A DNA stretch of 64,000 nt from Polynucleobacter brandtiae (GTDB taxonomy: Bacteria; Pseudomonadota; Gammaproteobacteria; Burkholderiales; Burkholderiaceae): the NCBI RefSeq assembly GCF_002797575.1, contig NZ_PGTX01000005.1, positions 1 through 64,000 on the forward strand, written 5' to 3'. Below the pieces are notes generated by a model. It was given only the letters and a program-made list of their open reading frames with translations. It did no database searches and had not been told where the DNA came from. The stretch's first letter is position 1, and every line of letters begins with the position of its first letter. This document shows positions 60,009-64,000 of the stretch, in pieces. A program made the position numbers and the translations under genes.

Positions 60009-60500
60009 TTAACGATAAGGGGCATCAGCAGCACGGTTCACAGATATATCTTTTTCGTACTGATCACCAACGGCTAACAACATGTCTTTAGTGAAATAAA
60101 GATCTCCGCGTTTGTCGCCAAAGTACTCAAAAATATTGGTCTCAACAATAGCGTCAACAGGACAGGCCTCTTCGCAAAAGCCGCAGAAAATACACTTTGT
60201 TAAATCAATGTCATAGCGACTAGTTCGACGCGTACCATCGTCTCGCTCTGCCGTTTCAATGGTGATGGCATAGGCTGGGCAAACTGCCTCACACAACTTA
60301 CAACCAATGCAACGCTCTTCGCCATTCTCATAGCGACGCAAAGCATGCAGGCCACGAAAACGTGGGGATTGAGGAGTCTTTTCTTCAGGATACTGAATCG
60401 TAATCTTAGGCTTAAACAGATAGCGACCGGTAATAGCCATGCCCGTCAAAATATCTTTGAGCATCAAGCTATCAAGGAATTGGGAAATTTTCTTAAACAT
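60009..60500 (-). CDS. nuoI: NADH-quinone oxidoreductase subunit I
   Basis: 163 residues with two 4Fe-4S motifs, [12 protein letters not shown] and [12 protein letters not shown]. They pass electrons along the peripheral arm to subunit B. It lies between nuoH and nuoJ in standard order. Confidence 0.98.
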   Translation of the reverse strand: MFKKISQFLDSLMLKDILTGMAITGRYLFKPKITIQYPEEKTPQSPRFRGLHALRRYENGEERCIGCKLCEAVCPAYAITIETAERDDGTRRTSRYDIDLTKCIFCGFCEEACPVDAIVETNIFEYFGDKRGDLYFTKDMLLAVGDQYEKDISVNRAADAPYR

Positions 60501-60511
60501 GATTGATCAAC

Positions 60512-61585
60512 TTATTTCCAAATGTTCCATGGGGAAACAACCCATGCACCAACGACAACGACCCAAAATACTGAGATCGGAATAAAGATCTTCCAACCCA
60601 AGCGCATGATCTGGTCATAACGATATCGGGGCAAGGTAGCACGTAGCCAAATAACGCATGACAAAAGGAAAAAAGTTTTTCCGAACAACCAGAAGAAGCC
60701 TGGTATGTCGCGCAAAATTGGTAAATCCACAATTGGCAACCAACCACCTAAGAATAATGTTGAAGCCAAGGCTGCAATCAAAATCATGTTGGCGTATTCA
60801 GCCAAGAAGAACATCGCGAATGCCATGCCGGAATATTCCACCATATGACCAGCAACAATTTCGGACTCACCCTCCACCACATCAAATGGATGGCGGTTTG
60901 TTTCTGCGACGCCAGAAATGAAGTAGATTAAGAACATTGGCAACAAAGGCAACCAATTCCACGAAAGAAAATTCAGGCCCAAACCAGCAAAGTAACCTTG
61001 TTCTTGAGAGGCAACAATCGCGCTTAAGTTTAAAGAGCCTGAAGTGAGTAGTACTGTAACCAAAGCAAAGCCCATGGCAATCTCATAAGAGATCATCTGA
61101 GCTGAAGCACGCATAGCACCCAGAAATGGGTATTTAGAATTTGATGCCCAACCAGCCAAAATCACGCCATAAACACCAATAGAAGAGATGGCCATTACAT
61201 AGAGTAAGCCTGCATTCACGTCAGCAAGCACCATCTTTGCCTGAAAAGGAATCACTGCCCAAGCGGCAAATGCCGGCATGATCACCATCACAGGAGCAAT
61301 AACGAACAATACTTTGCTGGCCTGCGCAGGAGAAATAATCTCCTTCATCAACAACTTCAAAGCATCTGCGATAGGCTGCAACAAACCCAATGGACCAACT
61401 CGATTAGGCCCAATACGAATATGCATCCAACCGATTAGCTTACGCTCCCACAAGGTAAGGTATGCAACCGCTCCAAACATCGGTAATACGATAATGACGA
61501 TTCGAACTAAGGCCCAGACTGCTGGCCAGAGCGAACCAAAAATAGATTCACCTTGGGTGGTGACTAGGGTCAAGAAATGATCCAT
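60512..61585 (-). CDS. nuoH: NADH-quinone oxidoreductase subunit H
   Basis: 357 residues, eight to nine membrane segments, with [22 protein letters not shown] and [24 protein letters not shown]. It forms the quinone chamber at the junction of the two arms. Confidence 0.98.
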   Translation of the reverse strand: MDHFLTLVTTQGESIFGSLWPAVWALVRIVIIVLPMFGAVAYLTLWERKLIGWMHIRIGPNRVGPLGLLQPIADALKLLMKEIISPAQASKVLFVIAPVMVIMPAFAAWAVIPFQAKMVLADVNAGLLYVMAISSIGVYGVILAGWASNSKYPFLGAMRASAQMISYEIAMGFALVTVLLTSGSLNLSAIVASQEQGYFAGLGLNFLSWNWLPLLPMFLIYFISGVAETNRHPFDVVEGESEIVAGHMVEYSGMAFAMFFLAEYANMILIAALASTLFLGGWLPIVDLPILRDIPGFFWLFGKTFFLLSCVIWLRATLPRYRYDQIMRLGWKIFIPISVFWVVVVGAWVVSPWNIWK

Positions 61586-61593
61586 CTTGGCCC

Positions 61594-63909
61594 CTAAACT
61601 TTACTAATGGTTACAGGACCAAACATCGACCCTAATTGCGCGCTAGCTAAAGTCCCAGCAGAAACCCTCACTGCATGACTAGCCAGATTACGCTCTAGTG
61701 TTACCGGCATATCAACAGAGAGCAATCCTTGAGTTACCCGAACAGCATCACCCTCTTTTAAGCCCATCTCCGTAAATAGCTTTTGCCCTAAACCAACTTG
61801 ATTACCGCGTTTTGCATCACGAGTTAATTGCAATGCTGGTGAACGACGCACAATTGAGTCGCCGCTATAACTAGCGATATCGGATACGCGCTCCAGACCA
61901 GTACCTACTGGAGTCATGCTGACGGATGCAGTGCCCTGATTATTTAACAGCGAGCAATAGTCTTCAGACAAGGCCTCACCGAGAACTTCTTCAGGCGCAT
62001 TAAATAAAAATCCATCTAAATTTAGCAAGCCACCTAAAACACGCAGCACCTTCCAGGCCGGGCGAGAGTCGCCCAAAGGTTTAACCGCAGGCTGAATTGT
62101 TTGGACAACCCCTTCTGCGTTCACAAAAGTAGATACCGTCTCAGTAAATGGTGTAATCGGCAAAATGACATCCGCAACTTCCAGTAAATCAGGGCTGCGA
62201 TAAGCACTTAGCGCGATTACGGTGTTTGCTTTAGCTAGAGCGGCACGAGCATATTGGGGGTTTGGCAAATCAACATCGGGCTCTAAGTTCATTAGCAACA
62301 CAGCACGGCGCTCACCAGAGAGCAAGGCATCGACACCAGCGCTATTTGCTTTCACTAAGCTTGCCCCTACTGCATTTCCGCCGACCGGGAGAAAGCCTAA
62401 GGTAGCGCCAGTGTGAGTGGCAATAAATTGTGCCAACGCAAACAAGCTTGCCGCCTGAGGATGTGCCTGAGCAGCCGAACCGATTAACACCGCTACTGAA
62501 GAGCCCGACAGCAGTCTATCTGCAATCGATTGAGCCGCTGGAGAAATCGCTACAAGCTCGATACCCTGTGGCATCGAGATAGATTTCGCAATAGAAACAG
62601 CAGATGCCACTTCACTTAATTCCTTAACCCAGGCGCTTGGTACGGCAGCAATACTTCCAACCGCTGGAATTAACCAATCATCGCCGCCCGCATCAATACG
62701 AAGCAATTGCAAATGGCGTTTGGCAGTCGCACGCAAACGAACAGCAATTAATGGCTGATCTTTGCGCAAAAAACTACCCACTACCAAGATACGATCTAAT
62801 TCATCGAGTTTAGCTATTGGCATTCCCAACCAAGGGGTAGAAGGTGCGCCCTTCACATCAATTTGATGCAAACGGGTCTCAACTTGGCTCGAACCTAAAC
62901 CTCGAATGAGTTTCTGTAAAAGATGTAATTCTTCAACGCTAGAAATGGGGTGAGCAAGTGCAGCTACTGCTTCAGGACCACTCTCTGCGGCAATCGTCTT
63001 TAATGAATTAGCCACATAAGTCATGGCAGATTCCCAATCGGTCTCCAACCACTCGCCACCTTGTTTCACCATCGGGGCAGTAATACGATCTGCGCTGTTA
63101 AGCCCTTCGTAAGCAAACCGATCGCGATCACTGATCCAGCACTCATTGATAGCTTCATTTTCTAAAGCCACAACGCGCATGACTTTATTTGCTTTTGTTT
63201 GAACGGTAGTGTTACTACCCAAACTATCGTGTGGACTGACAGATCGCTTGCGACCTAATTCCCATGTACGTGCGGCATAGCGAAATGGCTTGCTAGTCAA
63301 TGCACCCACCGGGCAAATATCAATCATGTTTCCAGACAACTCGGAATCAATTGTTTGACCTGAAAAAGTAGTAATTTCAGAATGCTCGCCACGATTGACC
63401 ATGCCTAACTCCATCACTCCAGCGACCTCTTGTCCGAAACGAACGCAACGGGTACAGTGAATACAGCGTGACATTTCCTGCATCGAAATCAACGGGCCAA
63501 CATTTTTATGGAAAACTACCCGCTTCTCTTCATCATAGCGAGAATTGGACTTGCCATAACCGACCGCTAAATCTTGTAACTGACATTCACCACCCTGATC
63601 GCAGATTGGGCAATCTAAAGGATGGTTGATTAATAAAAACTCCATAACAGAGCGTTGGGCTTCAACTGCCTTGGGAGAATGCGTGAATACTTTCATCCCT
63701 TGGCTCACCGGTGTTGCGCAAGCAGGTAATGGCTTAGGCGCTTTCTCAACCTCTACCAAACACATGCGGCAATTGGCAGCAATGGATAATTTCTTGTGAT
63801 AACAAAAATGAGGAATATAAGTGCCCGCTTTATTGGCGGCATGCATCACCATCGAACCTTGCGGAACTTCTACTGACTTACCATCTAATTCGATTTCGAC
63901 CATGCTCAC
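61594..63909 (-). CDS. nuoG: NADH-quinone oxidoreductase subunit G
   Basis: 771 residues. The N-terminal 2Fe-2S ferredoxin domain has [21 protein letters not shown]. The His-Cys motif [18 protein letters not shown] and the 4Fe-4S set [10 protein letters not shown] follow, then a molybdopterin-oxidoreductase-like domain without its cofactor role. It belongs to the NADH dehydrogenase module. Confidence 0.97.
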   Translation of the reverse strand: MSMVEIELDGKSVEVPQGSMVMHAANKAGTYIPHFCYHKKLSIAANCRMCLVEVEKAPKPLPACATPVSQGMKVFTHSPKAVEAQRSVMEFLLINHPLDCPICDQGGECQLQDLAVGYGKSNSRYDEEKRVVFHKNVGPLISMQEMSRCIHCTRCVRFGQEVAGVMELGMVNRGEHSEITTFSGQTIDSELSGNMIDICPVGALTSKPFRYAARTWELGRKRSVSPHDSLGSNTTVQTKANKVMRVVALENEAINECWISDRDRFAYEGLNSADRITAPMVKQGGEWLETDWESAMTYVANSLKTIAAESGPEAVAALAHPISSVEELHLLQKLIRGLGSSQVETRLHQIDVKGAPSTPWLGMPIAKLDELDRILVVGSFLRKDQPLIAVRLRATAKRHLQLLRIDAGGDDWLIPAVGSIAAVPSAWVKELSEVASAVSIAKSISMPQGIELVAISPAAQSIADRLLSGSSVAVLIGSAAQAHPQAASLFALAQFIATHTGATLGFLPVGGNAVGASLVKANSAGVDALLSGERRAVLLMNLEPDVDLPNPQYARAALAKANTVIALSAYRSPDLLEVADVILPITPFTETVSTFVNAEGVVQTIQPAVKPLGDSRPAWKVLRVLGGLLNLDGFLFNAPEEVLGEALSEDYCSLLNNQGTASVSMTPVGTGLERVSDIASYSGDSIVRRSPALQLTRDAKRGNQVGLGQKLFTEMGLKEGDAVRVTQGLLSVDMPVTLERNLASHAVRVSAGTLASAQLGSMFGPVTISKV

Positions 63910-63936
63910 TTTAAGCTATCCCGTACTCAGTATCTT

Positions 63937-64000
63937 TTATAAAGGTTGCGCAGAATCTAAGCAGCGCTTATGTTCCACGTGATACGCAAATTCATCCATA
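63937..64000 (-). CDS. nuoF: NADH-quinone oxidoreductase subunit F, C-terminal end only
   Basis: The last 20 codons and the stop of a gene cut by the window edge; they read DEFAYHVEHKRCLDSAQPL at the end. The short EF.YHVEHKRC stretch and its position before nuoG fit the end of NuoF, the NADH- and FMN-binding subunit. Confidence 0.8.
   Translation of the reverse strand, partial: MDEFAYHVEHKRCLDSAQPL

Noticed and set aside
60493-60747. An 84-codon minus-strand frame at the end of nuoH
   Set aside because: It lies within nuoH in another frame and has no independent start signal.

Overview
The window looks like chromosomal DNA of a betaproteobacterium of the family Burkholderiaceae, most probably Polynucleobacter or a close relative. 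The grounds are protein resemblance judged by eye: rlmE-ftsH-folP-glmM, carAB-greA, gloB-methyltransferase-rnhA with dnaQ, and the nuo operon. Base composition is moderate, estimated by eye in the mid 40s percent GC. Gene density is high, and most genes sit in tight head-to-tail operons with 1-4 base overlaps. No database search was possible, so genus and functions rest on recognised motifs and gene order.

Layout. 1-1470 is a small accessory patch: AT-rich non-coding DNA with a duplicated hairpin motif, a 3' fragment of tRNA-Arg, a HepT/MntA toxin-antitoxin pair, then intact tRNA-Arg(TCT) and tRNA-Pro(TGG). 1529-4082 carries a small exported protein and a TonB-dependent receptor. 4085-6020 holds a split chromate transporter and a CYTH-like protein behind three dyads spaced 24 bp apart. 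6145-21667 is a phosphorus-economy region: PPK2, an OlsA/PlsC-type acyltransferase, a PlcP-Agt-DgkA-OlsB lipid-remodelling set read from a four-unit Pho box, Ppx, phoR-phoB-phoU-pstBACS with its own Pho box, and alkaline phosphatase. 21713-33015 is housekeeping: glmM, folP, ftsH, rlmE, yhbY, a DUF4149 protein, greA, carB and carA. 33196-43864 has prpE, mltD, gloB, a methyltransferase, rnhA, an RND efflux pair and dnaQ. 43877-53864 is catabolism and uptake: a TtuC-like dehydrogenase, SprT-like protein, a Bug binding protein, an OYE-family reductase, mmsA, an amino-acid ABC transporter, DUF1178 and a Nudix hydrolase. 53968-64000 is the distal nuo operon from nuoN back to the end of nuoF.

How the genes fit together. 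The 6-22 kb region reads as one response to phosphate shortage. PstSCAB, PhoU, PhoR and PhoB sense and import phosphate. PhoA releases it from organic esters. PPK2 and Ppx handle polyphosphate. PlcP would strip head groups from phospholipids, Agt would glycosylate the resulting diacylglycerol, and OlsB with the OlsA-like enzyme would make ornithine lipids, so that phosphorus-free lipids replace phospholipids. Two Pho boxes, before pstS and before plcP, tie the two halves together.

A second theme is leaderless transcription. In at least six places a -10-like hexamer lies only 6-7 bases before the start codon and no Shine-Dalgarno sequence is visible. Hairpin terminators are also found inside coding sequence, at the start of folP and the end of dnaQ.
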